Positions 52,466-62,195 of a DNA stretch of 64,000 nucleotides are shown here, piece after piece. The DNA comes from Elusimicrobia bacterium RIFOXYA2_FULL_47_53 (lineage in GTDB: Bacteria > Elusimicrobiota > Endomicrobiia > Endomicrobiales > XYA2-FULL-47-53). Each line of letters opens with the position of its first letter. Position 1 is the stretch's first letter. Made by a program: the position numbers and the translations under genes. The stretch lies in assembly GCA_001800315.1 (NCBI GenBank), contig MGVE01000020.1, forward strand, positions 216,604-280,603, written 5' to 3'. The notes below the pieces were generated by a model that ran no database searches, was not told the origin of the DNA, and was given only the letters and a program-made list of their open reading frames with translations.

Positions 52466-53155
52466 ATGCCAGGAAAAAAATTCGGTTTTTTTGCCGCCGC
52501 CGCCTTCGCAGCGCTTGTAGCCGCGGCATTTATAAAGATTGAGCGTTTTCCGGTTAACGCGGCGCTTTACGGCGACCACTGGATAAGCTGTTCCGGTGTT
52601 AAATACGGCATGTATCATTGCAAGGTATATTCAAAGGACGAGAAAAAGCTGATAAGAGAAAAAACATATATTTACCCGGGCTACTACGGCGCTCCCGCGG
52701 AAGCCGTGCTTTCAAAGAACATAATTAGATTTGAAGACGACGCTATATTCCTGCGGGGCAAGAAAAAATTAATAGCAAGCGATATACCGGAAGATTCGGC
52801 GCTTGTGCAGAGCATAAACGGCGGAGTATGGATAAACGCCAGGCAGGAAAAGACAAGCAAAAATCATTATGTCTGCACTGTTTACAATGTCAAAGACGGC
52901 AATATAGCTTCGTCGGGGCTCTACGCGTTAAAAAAGTATTACTGGGACGCCGTGAAGAAGAAGTCAGTTTACAGCGAGGTCAAGTCGGCCCCAAAATTTC
53001 TGGAATTTGTCTATTACGGCGGCGTCGGGATAACGCTTAAAAACAAGGTGGTTCTTATGCCGGCCGGCTGGATAGAATATCCGGAAGGCGCCAGAAGCGG
53101 CCTTCGGGTGGAGTATGACGAGGCCGGCAACGAGAAAAAAAGGGAAGAGTATTAG
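52466..53155 (+). CDS. Membrane-anchored hypothetical protein
   Basis: A 229-residue protein. The ATG at 52466 follows the EFR1 stop by one base. The N-terminal segment FGFFAAAAFAALVAAAFIKI is an uncleaved anchor or signal. The rest is tyrosine- and lysine-rich with recurring YxxKVYxxD-like strands. I recognise no family. It is likely co-transcribed with the EFR1 gene. Confidence 0.55.
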   Translation: MPGKKFGFFAAAAFAALVAAAFIKIERFPVNAALYGDHWISCSGVKYGMYHCKVYSKDEKKLIREKTYIYPGYYGAPAEAVLSKNIIRFEDDAIFLRGKKKLIASDIPEDSALVQSINGGVWINARQEKTSKNHYVCTVYNVKDGNIASSGLYALKKYYWDAVKKKSVYSEVKSAPKFLEFVYYGGVGITLKNKVVLMPAGWIEYPEGARSGLRVEYDEAGNEKKREEY

Positions 53156-53187
53156 CCGGGCGGAGCTGTTCTTGGTAATAATGATTT

Positions 53188-54081
53188 ATGAAAATTAACT
53201 GGAATATTTTTAAGCTCATGCTCGGGATTACCGCGATAAGCTTCTCCCCGCTTGTGGTAAAACAGGTTTCTTTCGGGCCTACGGCCGGAGCGTTCTACCG
53301 TTCTTTATACGCGGCCGCGTTTCTTCTTGCCTGGTCAGTCATATTCTTTAAAAGGGAGTTTGGCTCCGGTAACTACAAGTGGCTGCCTTTTGCCGTAATA
53401 GGCGGGGTATCACTGGGCATTGACCTTATTATATGGCACCGTTCAATTCTTTATCTGGGAGCGGGCCCGGCGACCTTTCTCGGAAACTCGCAGATAATTT
53501 TCGTCGTGATTTTCGCCGCGCTGGTCTTTAAGGAAAAAATCACGCTTTCTTTCGGTTTATACGCAGGGGCCATAATGCTCGGTCTTTACCTTTTGATACC
53601 CGACGCGGTCAATACCGTGACAAAGCCGACGGGTTACATTTACGGGCTTATCGTAGGGTTGACCTATGCCGTTATGCTTATCAGCATGCGCTACGCCAAA
53701 AGCCGTTCGGGCAAAGGTTACCCGGAAATTTTGTCGCTTTGCGTTATATTCGCGGCCTCGGCCGCGGCTATTGCTTTTCACGCGCTTTTTCTGGAGCGCG
53801 CGACACTCGCGGTTTTTGATCTTAAAAGCCATGTCCTGATGGCCCTGACCGCCCTCTTCGCGCAGGCGGTTGGCTGGTATCTCATAAAAACGAACATCAC
53901 CAAGATACCGGCGCACGAAGGCAGCCTGCTGCTGATACTTCAGCCGATACTTGCGACTATCTGGGGAATAATATTGTTTAAAGAGCCCATGAGCGCCGTT
54001 CAGTTTTTCGGCGTGGCGCTTGCCTCGGCAGGTATCGCGCTTTTTGTGTTTAAAACAAATTCCGGAGTTTTGGAAGAATAA
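53188..54081 (+). CDS. EamA/DMT-superfamily transporter
   Basis: A 297-residue protein with ten predicted membrane helices in two EamA repeats. The second repeat shows LLLILQPILATIWGIILFKEP, and ILYLGAGPATFLGNSQIIFV is in the first. It is a drug/metabolite transporter whose substrate cannot be told. Confidence 0.85.
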   Translation: MKINWNIFKLMLGITAISFSPLVVKQVSFGPTAGAFYRSLYAAAFLLAWSVIFFKREFGSGNYKWLPFAVIGGVSLGIDLIIWHRSILYLGAGPATFLGNSQIIFVVIFAALVFKEKITLSFGLYAGAIMLGLYLLIPDAVNTVTKPTGYIYGLIVGLTYAVMLISMRYAKSRSGKGYPEILSLCVIFAASAAAIAFHALFLERATLAVFDLKSHVLMALTALFAQAVGWYLIKTNITKIPAHEGSLLLILQPILATIWGIILFKEPMSAVQFFGVALASAGIALFVFKTNSGVLEE

Positions 54082-54180
54082 ACCCGGATAATCGCGATTT
54101 TTCGCGCGATACGCGTTGTTAGCGCGGGCGGTTAGTTGACCTGGCCGGCCGGGGCCTTTAAAGGCGGAGGTTGTCCTGAA

Positions 54181-55215
54181 ATGCGTAAATTAATAATGCT
54201 TGCCGTATCAGGTTTATTTCTTTTGTCTATCGGAGGGGCTCAAATGAAATATCAAAAGGCTACTTTCGCGGGAGGCTGTTTCTGGTGCATGGAACCGCCC
54301 TTTAAAAATCAACCCGGAGTTATAAGCGTCACCTCCGGCTACACCGGAGGCGGCACCGCCTCTCCGAGTTACGAGGAGGTTTCGTCCGGTAAAACCGGGC
54401 ACTATGAGGCCGTGGAAGTCGCCTATGACCCTTCGCGGGTCAGTTACGAGCAGCTGCTTGATATTTTCTGGCGCCAGATAGACCCCACCGACCCCGTAGG
54501 CCAGTTTGCCGATAAGGGCAGCCAGTACAAAACCGCGATTTTTTACCATAGCGAGGAGCAGAGGCTTTTGGCGCAGAAATCAAAAGACGCGCTTGACAGG
54601 TCGGGAAAGTTTGACAGGCCCATAGAGACCAAAATACTTAAAGCCGCAGAATTCTACAAAGCCGAGGATTATCATCAGAATTACTACTTAAAGAATCCTT
54701 CCAACTATAAAACCTATAAAAAATTTTCCGGCCGGGAAGATTTTATAGAAAAAAACTGGGGCGCCGCTCAGGCGGGCAGAAAGCTTTCCGAAACGGAACT
54801 GAAGAAAAAGCTTACCCCCATGCAGTACAAAGTGACCCGGGAAAACTCCACGGAGCCGCCGTTTAAAAATGAATACTGGGACAACAAAAGCGAAGGGATT
54901 TATGTGGATGTGGCAAGCGGCGAGGTTCTTTTCAGCTCGCTTGACAAATTTGACTCCGGCTGCGGCTGGCCCTCTTTTACTAAACCCGTTGACGCCGGAG
55001 CCGTAACCGAAAGAACCGATTCGTCGCTGGGCATGGAAAGGACCGAGGTCAGAAGCAAGGGCTCTGATTCTCATCTGGGCCATGTTTTCAATGACGGCCC
55101 AAAACCGGGAGGCCTGCGCTACTGCATTAATTCAGCAGCGCTTAAATTTATACCGCTCAAAGATATGGAGAAAGAGGGCTATGGGGAGTATTTGAGGCTT
55201 TTCAAGGCAAAGTAG
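54181..55215 (+). CDS. msrAB: Bifunctional methionine sulfoxide reductase MsrA/MsrB, exported
   Basis: A 344-residue fusion. The ATG at 54181 has GGAGG upstream and gives a signal-like N-terminus ([18 protein letters not shown]), so it is probably periplasmic. MsrA follows ([13 protein letters not shown], with the catalytic Cys). MsrB occupies about 205-335 ([24 protein letters not shown] and the catalytic RYCINSAAL). The zinc CxxC pairs of many MsrB proteins are not present. It repairs both diastereomers of oxidised methionine. Confidence 0.92.
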   Translation: MRKLIMLAVSGLFLLSIGGAQMKYQKATFAGGCFWCMEPPFKNQPGVISVTSGYTGGGTASPSYEEVSSGKTGHYEAVEVAYDPSRVSYEQLLDIFWRQIDPTDPVGQFADKGSQYKTAIFYHSEEQRLLAQKSKDALDRSGKFDRPIETKILKAAEFYKAEDYHQNYYLKNPSNYKTYKKFSGREDFIEKNWGAAQAGRKLSETELKKKLTPMQYKVTRENSTEPPFKNEYWDNKSEGIYVDVASGEVLFSSLDKFDSGCGWPSFTKPVDAGAVTERTDSSLGMERTEVRSKGSDSHLGHVFNDGPKPGGLRYCINSAALKFIPLKDMEKEGYGEYLRLFKAK

Positions 55216-55252
55216 GGGGGGGCAGCCGGCGCCAGGAAAGTTAAAAATATTT

Positions 55253-55378
55253 TTGACATTGATGTTGCAAAATTAAAATAATATGCTATATTATGTCTGA
55301 AGTCCCGCTAAATGCAGGGGCTCAGAACGAACGCTCCAGCAATAAAGGCGGGGCAGGAAAAAAGTAGGTGAGTTAGTA
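55253..55378 (+). promoter_or_regulatory. Promoter and structured leader of cold-shock gene
   Basis: TTGACA at 55253-55258 with AATAAT 18 bp later, or TTGCAA with TATATT at 16 bp, precedes a leader of about 85 nt. Two hairpins are apparent: AGTCCC/GGGGCT (55301-55306, 55317-55322) and GCTCC/GGGGC (55333-55337, 55350-55354). Cold-shock mRNAs often have structured thermo-responsive leaders. Confidence 0.5.
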
Positions 55379-55582
55379 ATGGCACGCGGTAAAGTGAAGT
55401 GGTTCAACGATGCGAAAGGTTTTGGATTTATTTCCAACGACGACGGCAGCGGAGATGTATTCGTACATTTTTCAGCTATAGCGTCAGAAGGATTTAAGAC
55501 CTTGTCAGAAGGCGACGCAGTTGAGTTTGATGTGGAAACCTCAGACAAAGGCCCCAAAGCAGCTAATGTAAAAAAGGTATAA
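55379..55582 (+). CDS. Cold-shock domain protein
   Basis: A 67-residue CspA-family nucleic-acid chaperone. It has RNP1 KGFGFIS and RNP2 DVFVHFSAI. Length and motifs are standard. The gene stands alone between its own leader and terminator. Confidence 0.96.
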   Translation: MARGKVKWFNDAKGFGFISNDDGSGDVFVHFSAIASEGFKTLSEGDAVEFDVETSDKGPKAANVKKV

Positions 55583-55606
55583 ACTTTCCTTACATTAATA
55601 AAATAA

Positions 55607-55640
55607 AACCCTCGATTTTTAGTCGGGGGTTTTTTATTTT
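55607..55640 (+). terminator. Terminator of cold-shock gene
   Basis: A 9-bp stem, AACCCTCGA (55607-55615) with TCGGGGGTT (55623-55631), followed by a long T-run. Confidence 0.85.
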
Positions 55641-55654
55641 TGGGCTAAAAGTAA

Positions 55655-55683
55655 TTGACAAGAAAGGTGTTTTTTAATATACT
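55655..55683 (+). promoter_or_regulatory. Promoter of KaiC-like/HTH/cupin regulator
   Basis: TTGACA (55655-55660), 17 bp, TATACT (55678-55683): near-consensus. The GTG start follows about 18 nt after the inferred start, with AAAAGGGG as ribosome site. Confidence 0.75.
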
Positions 55684-55707
55684 TTCCGAACATAAAAGGG
55701 GTTCAGA

Positions 55708-57000
55708 GTGTCCGACAATAAAGTCAGTTCCGGAATAGAAAATTTAGACAAGCTGATAAATTATCTCAATATAGGAGATAATGTTATCTGGCATGTGGAA
55801 ACCGGCGCTTTCGTGGAACTTTACTGCAGGGCTTTTGTGGCCGCTTCCCTCAAGGACGGAAAAGATGTAATATTTGTCAATTTCAATACCTCGCCCAGGA
55901 ATGTCATGGCTAAAATGGGCGATATAATAAATAACGAAAAGGTAACGGTAATAGACTGCTTTACATCCGGAAAGGGAGAAAATTCAAAGCTTTTTCTGGA
56001 TCTTTATAAAACAGCTTATAAGAAATACAAATGCAATATAGTCAGGGTTGATAAACCCAGCGATGTTACAAATTTCATCAACGAAATAAACAAAATTGAG
56101 GAAAGCCATCCGCGCGCGAGATATGTTTTTGACAGCTTAACCGGTATGATGGACCTCTGGGGCAGCGCCGAGAGCGCTTTGAAGTTCTTCACCAGACAGT
56201 GTCCCAGGCTCTACGAACTTGACACTATAGCCTACTGGATAGTTGAGAAAAACGCGCACAGCGAAGAGTTTCGCGCCCAGATAAACCACATAACCCAGGT
56301 GGTTATAGACATATCCATTGATGACGGCGTGTGCAACCTTATGATAGTTAAGGCCGAGAACAGGTTCGGCCCGGAAATACTCAAACCCCATTCTTACGAA
56401 GTAATAAATTCCAACATTGAGTTTCTTGAAAAAAGCGGCGAAGATCCTGTAAATATCGGCGGCAGGGTGAGGGAAATACGCCAGAGGAAAGAAATTTCGC
56501 AGGCCCAGCTGGCCGCTGACGCAGGGGTGACGCCGAGCACCATTTCCCAGCTGGAGAAAAACGCTATCAAGCTTTCTCTCCCGGCATTGTTTCGCCTGAC
56601 CAGGGCTTTGAATATTTCCATGGGCGCTCTGCTTGATGAAAGGCCTTCTCAGCCTTCGCAATTCATGCTTCGCGCCAAAAACCGTGCCTTAAGCGTGGAT
56701 ACCGATAACAGAAAGTTCAAGGGTGTTATAACCTCGTCGGTCATCCCGCAGAACAGCGCCAATAAGATGGAAGCCTATGTTATTGAGTTCGCGCCGGGGG
56801 TAAAGATAGACAGTCATTTTTTCTCGTATAAAGGCAATGAGTTCGGATTCGTTCTTTCCGGGAACATGGAGCTGAAAATGAGGGAAAGGATGTATATGTT
56901 AAACGAGGGCGACGCGGTTTATTTTTCCAAGGATGTGCCGCAATGCTGGGAAAATAATACGGATAAAGACTCCCGGCTTCTCTGGATCATATTAAGGTAA
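55708..57000 (+). CDS. Regulator: degenerate KaiC/RAD55 ATPase, HTH and cupin domains
   Basis: A 430-residue protein starting at GTG. Residues 1-235 resemble KaiC/RAD55 (SSGIENLDKLI, VIFVNFNTSPRN, ARYVFDSLTGMMDLWG), but the Walker A loop is replaced by GDNVIWHVETGAF, without GKT, so ATP hydrolysis is unlikely. Residues about 253-308 are an XRE helix-turn-helix (REIRQRKEISQAQLAADAG, TPSTISQLEKN). Residues 325-430 are a cupin (GNEFGFVLSGNMELKM, LNEGDAVYFSKDVPQCW). It ends just upstream of the gdhA control region and is the obvious candidate to regulate it. Confidence 0.82.
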   Translation: MSDNKVSSGIENLDKLINYLNIGDNVIWHVETGAFVELYCRAFVAASLKDGKDVIFVNFNTSPRNVMAKMGDIINNEKVTVIDCFTSGKGENSKLFLDLYKTAYKKYKCNIVRVDKPSDVTNFINEINKIEESHPRARYVFDSLTGMMDLWGSAESALKFFTRQCPRLYELDTIAYWIVEKNAHSEEFRAQINHITQVVIDISIDDGVCNLMIVKAENRFGPEILKPHSYEVINSNIEFLEKSGEDPVNIGGRVREIRQRKEISQAQLAADAGVTPSTISQLEKNAIKLSLPALFRLTRALNISMGALLDERPSQPSQFMLRAKNRALSVDTDNRKFKGVITSSVIPQNSANKMEAYVIEFAPGVKIDSHFFSYKGNEFGFVLSGNMELKMRERMYMLNEGDAVYFSKDVPQCWENNTDKDSRLLWIILR

Positions 57001-57016
57001 ATTTTTTTTGACTTTT

Positions 57017-57095
57017 GTGTTAAGCAGGACTTAATTTTCGCGTCAATAATTAAGCGCGGATATTTTTTTACGAACCGTGTTAATTGGCACTTAAT
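57017..57095 (+). promoter_or_regulatory. Tandem 19-bp operator-like repeats upstream of gdhA
   Basis: GTGTTAAGCAGGACTTAAT (57017-57035) and GTGTTAATTGGCACTTAAT (57077-57095) share 15 of 19 bases and start exactly 60 bp apart. The first contains the dyad TTAAG-N5-CTTAA. They lie 22 bp or more upstream of the gdhA -35 element, a position suited to an activator or repressor such as the adjacent HTH protein. Confidence 0.6.
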
Positions 57096-57117
57096 AAATG
57101 GCGAAAAATCACATGGT

Positions 57118-57146
57118 TTGTTTAGTGTGGATTAAATACTTATTAT
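57118..57146 (+). promoter_or_regulatory. Promoter of gdhA
   Basis: TTGTTT (57118-57123), a 17-bp spacer and TATTAT (57141-57146). The expected transcript begins near 57152, within the first helix of the leader RNA. Confidence 0.65.
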
Positions 57147-57147
57147 G

Positions 57148-57314
57148 GGTGGCGAAGTAGCGGACTAAGGCTGTTTCAATGAAGAAAGAGCCGGGCCGTA
57201 CGGGTAAATTGGTCTGCCGCAACGATGCGGCAGGTTCAATGGAGCACTCCCGCAGGAAAAGATGGCGCAATGATGCGTCATAAGATTCCAGGTTCGTCCG
57301 CTGACTGAGCCGCC
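57148..57314 (+). ncRNA. Closed multibranched 5' leader RNA of gdhA (unrecognised class)
   Basis: The ends pair: GGTGGC (57148-57153) with GCCGCC (57309-57314), an internal loop, then AGCGGAC (57159-57165) with GTCCGCT (57296-57302). Inside are hairpins GGCT-TTTC/GAAA-AGCC (57169-57192), CTGCCGC/GCGGCAG (57214-57233) and ATGGCGC/GCGTCAT (57262-57281), whose loops are AATGAA, AACGAT and AATGAT. I know of no riboswitch, tRNA-like element or ribosomal-protein leader with this layout. Confidence 0.7.
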
Positions 57315-57340
57315 ATTAATATAGAAAGAAGTTGAAAAAG

Positions 57341-58759
<1,419 letters not shown>

Positions 58760-58830
58760 TCCGCGTTTAATTTACAAATTGAGCAAAGGCGGCGCGCGCG
58801 GCCGCGAAAACTAATTAAACGAGGAATTAT

Positions 58831-59676
58831 ATGTATCCGATAACGGCAAAAGAAGTTTTGGCTGATTCCATAAAGAAAATTGAAGTAACGGCTCCTGATA
58901 TCGCTAAAAGAGCGAAAGCCGGGCAATTTGTCATTATAAGGGTATCGTCAAAGGGAGAAAGAATTCCCCTGACAATAGCCGACAAAAATGAGAAAAACGG
59001 CACGGTCTCGCTCATTTTCCAGGAGATTGGAAAAACTACGCTGGCTCTGGGCAGGCTAAATGCCGGAGACAGCATTATGGATATCGTAGGCCCTCTCGGC
59101 CACCCGACTGAAAGCGTGAAGCACGGAACCGTCGTCGCTATCGGCGGCGGAGTTGGTGCGGCTGAGATTTTGCCGGTATCGCGCATGTACAGGGAATGCG
59201 GCAACGATGTTATAGGAATAATCGGCGCAAGGACCCGTGATCTCGTGATACTTGAACGCGAGATGACGGGCTCCTGCGGCCGTTTATTTGTGGCCACGGA
59301 CGACGGTTCAGCCGGGCGGAAAGGTTTTGTTACCGATGTGCTCAAAGAACTCATTGAAAAAGGCGATAAGATAGACCTCGTTTACGCCATTGGGCCTGTT
59401 CCGATGATGCGCGCCATAGCAAACCTGACGAAACCCTTCGGAATAAAGACCGTGGTATCGCTTAATCCGATAATGATTGACGGCACGGGTATGTGCGGCG
59501 CGTGCCGGGTTACGGTGGGCAGCGAAACAAAATTTGCCTGCGTGGACGGCCCTGAGTTTGACGGCCATCAGGTCCATTGGGACGAGCTTATCCAAAGGCT
59601 TTCGGCTTTTAAGGTTAATGAAAATAACGCCACTGAAAATTATAAGAGGGTATGCAAATGCGACCAACACGCATAA
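58831..59676 (+). CDS. nfnA: NfnA/SudB-like flavoprotein, small subunit
   Basis: A 281-residue FAD- and 2Fe-2S-containing ferredoxin-NADP reductase-like subunit. It has AGQFVIIRV near the N-terminus, AIGGGVGAAEILPVSRMY for NAD(H) binding and the cluster ligands GMCGACRVTV and FACVDGPEFDGH. In NfnAB this subunit oxidises NADH and transfers electrons to the large subunit. It overlaps nfnB by 25 bp. AACGAGGAATT precedes the ATG. The alternative name is sulfide dehydrogenase beta subunit. Confidence 0.85.
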   Translation: MYPITAKEVLADSIKKIEVTAPDIAKRAKAGQFVIIRVSSKGERIPLTIADKNEKNGTVSLIFQEIGKTTLALGRLNAGDSIMDIVGPLGHPTESVKHGTVVAIGGGVGAAEILPVSRMYRECGNDVIGIIGARTRDLVILEREMTGSCGRLFVATDDGSAGRKGFVTDVLKELIEKGDKIDLVYAIGPVPMMRAIANLTKPFGIKTVVSLNPIMIDGTGMCGACRVTVGSETKFACVDGPEFDGHQVHWDELIQRLSAFKVNENNATENYKRVCKCDQHA

Positions 59677-61052
59677 ATATGCCGCAGAGGCCCGCGCGGG
59701 AAAGGGCCCGGGATTTTATAGAGGTCAACCTTGGTTACAGCAGCCGGCAGGCGCAGGAGGAGGCCCAAAGATGCCTTCAGTGTAAAACGCGCCCCTGCGT
59801 GGCGGGCTGTCCCGTAGGAATAAGTATTCCTGATTTTATTAAAGCTATCGCGGAAAACCGTATGCCTGACGCGGTAAAAATTTTAAAGGACAAAAACAGC
59901 CTGCCGGCTGTATGCGGCAGGGTCTGCCCTCAGGAGGACCAGTGCGAAAAGAAATGCGTGCTGTTAAAATCCGGGCATCCGGTTGCCATAGGGCACCTGG
60001 AGAGATACGCCGCCGACTGGGAAAAGGAAAATGATGTTTCCCGGCAGGCGTGCGCGGCCTTTGATGTGACCGAACCCAGGGTGGCTATAGTTGGTTCCGG
60101 CCCCGCGGGCCTTACCTGTGCCGGAGAACTTGTAAAGTTCGGTTTTGATGTTACGATATTTGAATCTCTGCACGATACGGGCGGCGTTCTGCGCTACGGC
60201 ATACCGGAATTCAGGCTTCCTAAAAAAATCCTGGATTATGAGCTGAACTGCCTGAAGAAGCGCGGCGTTAAAATATTTACCAACACGCTGATAGGCCGCA
60301 CGAAATCCATAGACGACCTTTTTTCCGAAGGTTTTGAGGCGATATTTTTAGGAGTCGGCGCGGGACTGCCGAAGTTTATGCGGGTGCCCGGCGAGAATCT
60401 GAACAATATTTTTTCAGCCAACGAATTTCTGTCAAGAGTAAACCTTATGAACGCCTATATGTTCCCGGAGTACGATACTCCCGTTCCTGAAGGAAAAAGA
60501 GTCGCGGTTATAGGCGGCGGCAACACGGCCATGGACTCTGCGAGAACGGCTCTGCGGCTCGGAGCCTCGGAAGTTACCCTGATTTACCGCCGTTCAAAAC
60601 AGGAGATGCCGGCCCGCGTTGAAGAGGTTCATCACGCGGAGGAAGAGGGTATAAAATTTGCTTTTTTGACGGATCCCCTGGGATACAAGGGTGATGAAAG
60701 GGGTTTTGTTAAAGAGGTTGAATGTTTAGAAATGGAGCTTGGCGAGCCGGACGAATCGGGCCGGCGCAAGCCGCGTCCCGTCAAAGGCTCAAATTTTGTC
60801 ATGCCGATAGACATGGCGGTTGTGGCCATCGGGCTCTCGCCAAACCCTCTTTTGCCCAGGCTCACTAAAGGACTTGAAACAACCGATTGGGGCGAACTTA
60901 AAATAGATAATGATTTTATGACTACCAAAAAAGGAGTTTTCGCGGGCGGCGATATTGTGGGCGGAGAGACGGTTATACAGGCTATGGGAATGGGTAAGGA
61001 TGCGGCCCAGTCCATAAAGCAGTATATGTTTCAGAAACGAATGGAATGCTAA
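59652..61052 (+). CDS. nfnB: NfnB/SudA-like NADPH-dependent oxidoreductase, large subunit
   Basis: A 466-residue protein of the GltD-like family. Cluster cysteines lie in CLQCKTRPCVAGCPVG and AVCGRVCPQEDQCEKKC. The FAD fold is IVGSGPAGLTCAGEL, and the NADPH fold is VIGGGNTAMDSARTALRLG. With nfnA it should form the electron-bifurcating NADH-dependent ferredoxin:NADP reductase, or a sulfide dehydrogenase. Annotations as glutamate synthase small subunit are common but unlikely, since no GltB is encoded. Context with gdhA favours NADPH supply. Confidence 0.88.
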   Translation: MQMRPTRINMPQRPARERARDFIEVNLGYSSRQAQEEAQRCLQCKTRPCVAGCPVGISIPDFIKAIAENRMPDAVKILKDKNSLPAVCGRVCPQEDQCEKKCVLLKSGHPVAIGHLERYAADWEKENDVSRQACAAFDVTEPRVAIVGSGPAGLTCAGELVKFGFDVTIFESLHDTGGVLRYGIPEFRLPKKILDYELNCLKKRGVKIFTNTLIGRTKSIDDLFSEGFEAIFLGVGAGLPKFMRVPGENLNNIFSANEFLSRVNLMNAYMFPEYDTPVPEGKRVAVIGGGNTAMDSARTALRLGASEVTLIYRRSKQEMPARVEEVHHAEEEGIKFAFLTDPLGYKGDERGFVKEVECLEMELGEPDESGRRKPRPVKGSNFVMPIDMAVVAIGLSPNPLLPRLTKGLETTDWGELKIDNDFMTTKKGVFAGGDIVGGETVIQAMGMGKDAAQSIKQYMFQKRMEC

Positions 61053-61132
61053 GCGTATCCCCCGGGTTTATTGTTTGAGATAATTTTGCTATCATATACG
61101 GCAATAAAACAATTTCCATTCCGGGGAAAATA

Positions 61133-62188
61133 ATGCTTGAGTCAGGCTTAATTCTTATAATACTTCTGGTGCTTTCTCTTCCGATAGCGGTGACGCTTAT
61201 TGAGGAGAACCTGGAAGTATTTCTTTTTATAATGGGAGTCTGCGCGGTTTCAACGGCGCATTTTTTCGGAGGCGGCGGTTTCTGGACGGGACATCTTATA
61301 AAAGAGGCTCTCAGTGAGCCGTTAATGATAACAGCCGCGGTATTTGTTATGGGCTTTATCATATATATACTTAAAAAACCTATCACCAGGTTTATTGTAA
61401 AAATTGAACATAAGCTGGGTTCTAAGTATTTCGCGGCTTTTCTAATTGTCACGCTCGGATTGCTTTCAAGCGTTCTGACCGCCATAATGTCGGCGATAAT
61501 CCTCGTTGAAGCCGTGAGCGCGCTTAAATTAAGCAAAAAATACGAGCTTAAACTCGTGATACTCGGCTGCTTCTCCATCGGCCTTGGTGCGGCGCTTACG
61601 CCCATAGGAGAGCCGCTTTCCACCATAGCTATTTCAAAGCTTAAAGGGGAACCCTTTCTTGCGGATTTCTTTTTTCTTCTTAAAAATATAGGAGTATATG
61701 TTTTCCCCGGTATTTTTTTGCTCGGAGTGCTTGGTTATGTTATTGAGCCTGCCGTCAAGGAGAGCGCCTCGGTGAAAACGCTTTCGGAAAAGGAAAGCGA
61801 GACGATAAAAGACATTTTCGTTTATTCCGGGAAAGTTTATATTTTTATTGTGGCGCTGGTCCTGCTCGGGGAAGGTTTCAGGCCGATAGTGGATAAATAT
61901 ATTGTCAGGCTTCCGGGGGGCTGGCTCTACTGGATAAATTCTTTGTCCGCGGTAATGGATAACGCCACGCTGGCTGCCGCCGAAATAAGCCCCTATATGA
62001 CACTGCTTCAGATAAAATACCTTCTCATGGGGCTTCTGGTGGCCGGAGGCATGCTGATACCGGGCAATATCCCGAATATTATCTGCGCCGGCAGGCTGAA
62101 AATTAAAAGCAAGGAATGGGCTAAATTAGGTTTGCCGCTGGGCGGGGCTATGATGCTGGCCTATTTTATAGTGTTCCTGCTGCATTAA
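61133..62188 (+). CDS. DUF1646 family cation transporter
   Basis: A 351-residue protein with about ten membrane helices, for example IILLVLSLPIAVTLIEENL and FFGGGGFWTGHLIKEALSEP. The family is DUF1646, placed in the ion-transporter superfamily with NhaD-like antiporters. The substrate is unproven. GGGGAAAA precedes the ATG. It is convergent with the ABC-F gene. Confidence 0.8.
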   Translation: MLESGLILIILLVLSLPIAVTLIEENLEVFLFIMGVCAVSTAHFFGGGGFWTGHLIKEALSEPLMITAAVFVMGFIIYILKKPITRFIVKIEHKLGSKYFAAFLIVTLGLLSSVLTAIMSAIILVEAVSALKLSKKYELKLVILGCFSIGLGAALTPIGEPLSTIAISKLKGEPFLADFFFLLKNIGVYVFPGIFLLGVLGYVIEPAVKESASVKTLSEKESETIKDIFVYSGKVYIFIVALVLLGEGFRPIVDKYIVRLPGGWLYWINSLSAVMDNATLAAAEISPYMTLLQIKYLLMGLLVAGGMLIPGNIPNIICAGRLKIKSKEWAKLGLPLGGAMMLAYFIVFLLH

Positions 62189-62195
62189 GCCGGAG

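Noticed and set aside
57148-57314. Similarity of GAAGAAAGAGCCGGGCC to the conserved P4 segment of RNase P RNA
   Set aside because: The other universal RNase P regions (the ACAGA and AGA-type 3' P4 partner) are absent, and the element is under 170 nt.
59652-61052. Glutamate synthase small subunit (GltD)
   Set aside because: No GltB is present, and the N-terminal gene partner is the FAD/2Fe-2S subunit typical of NfnA/SudB.
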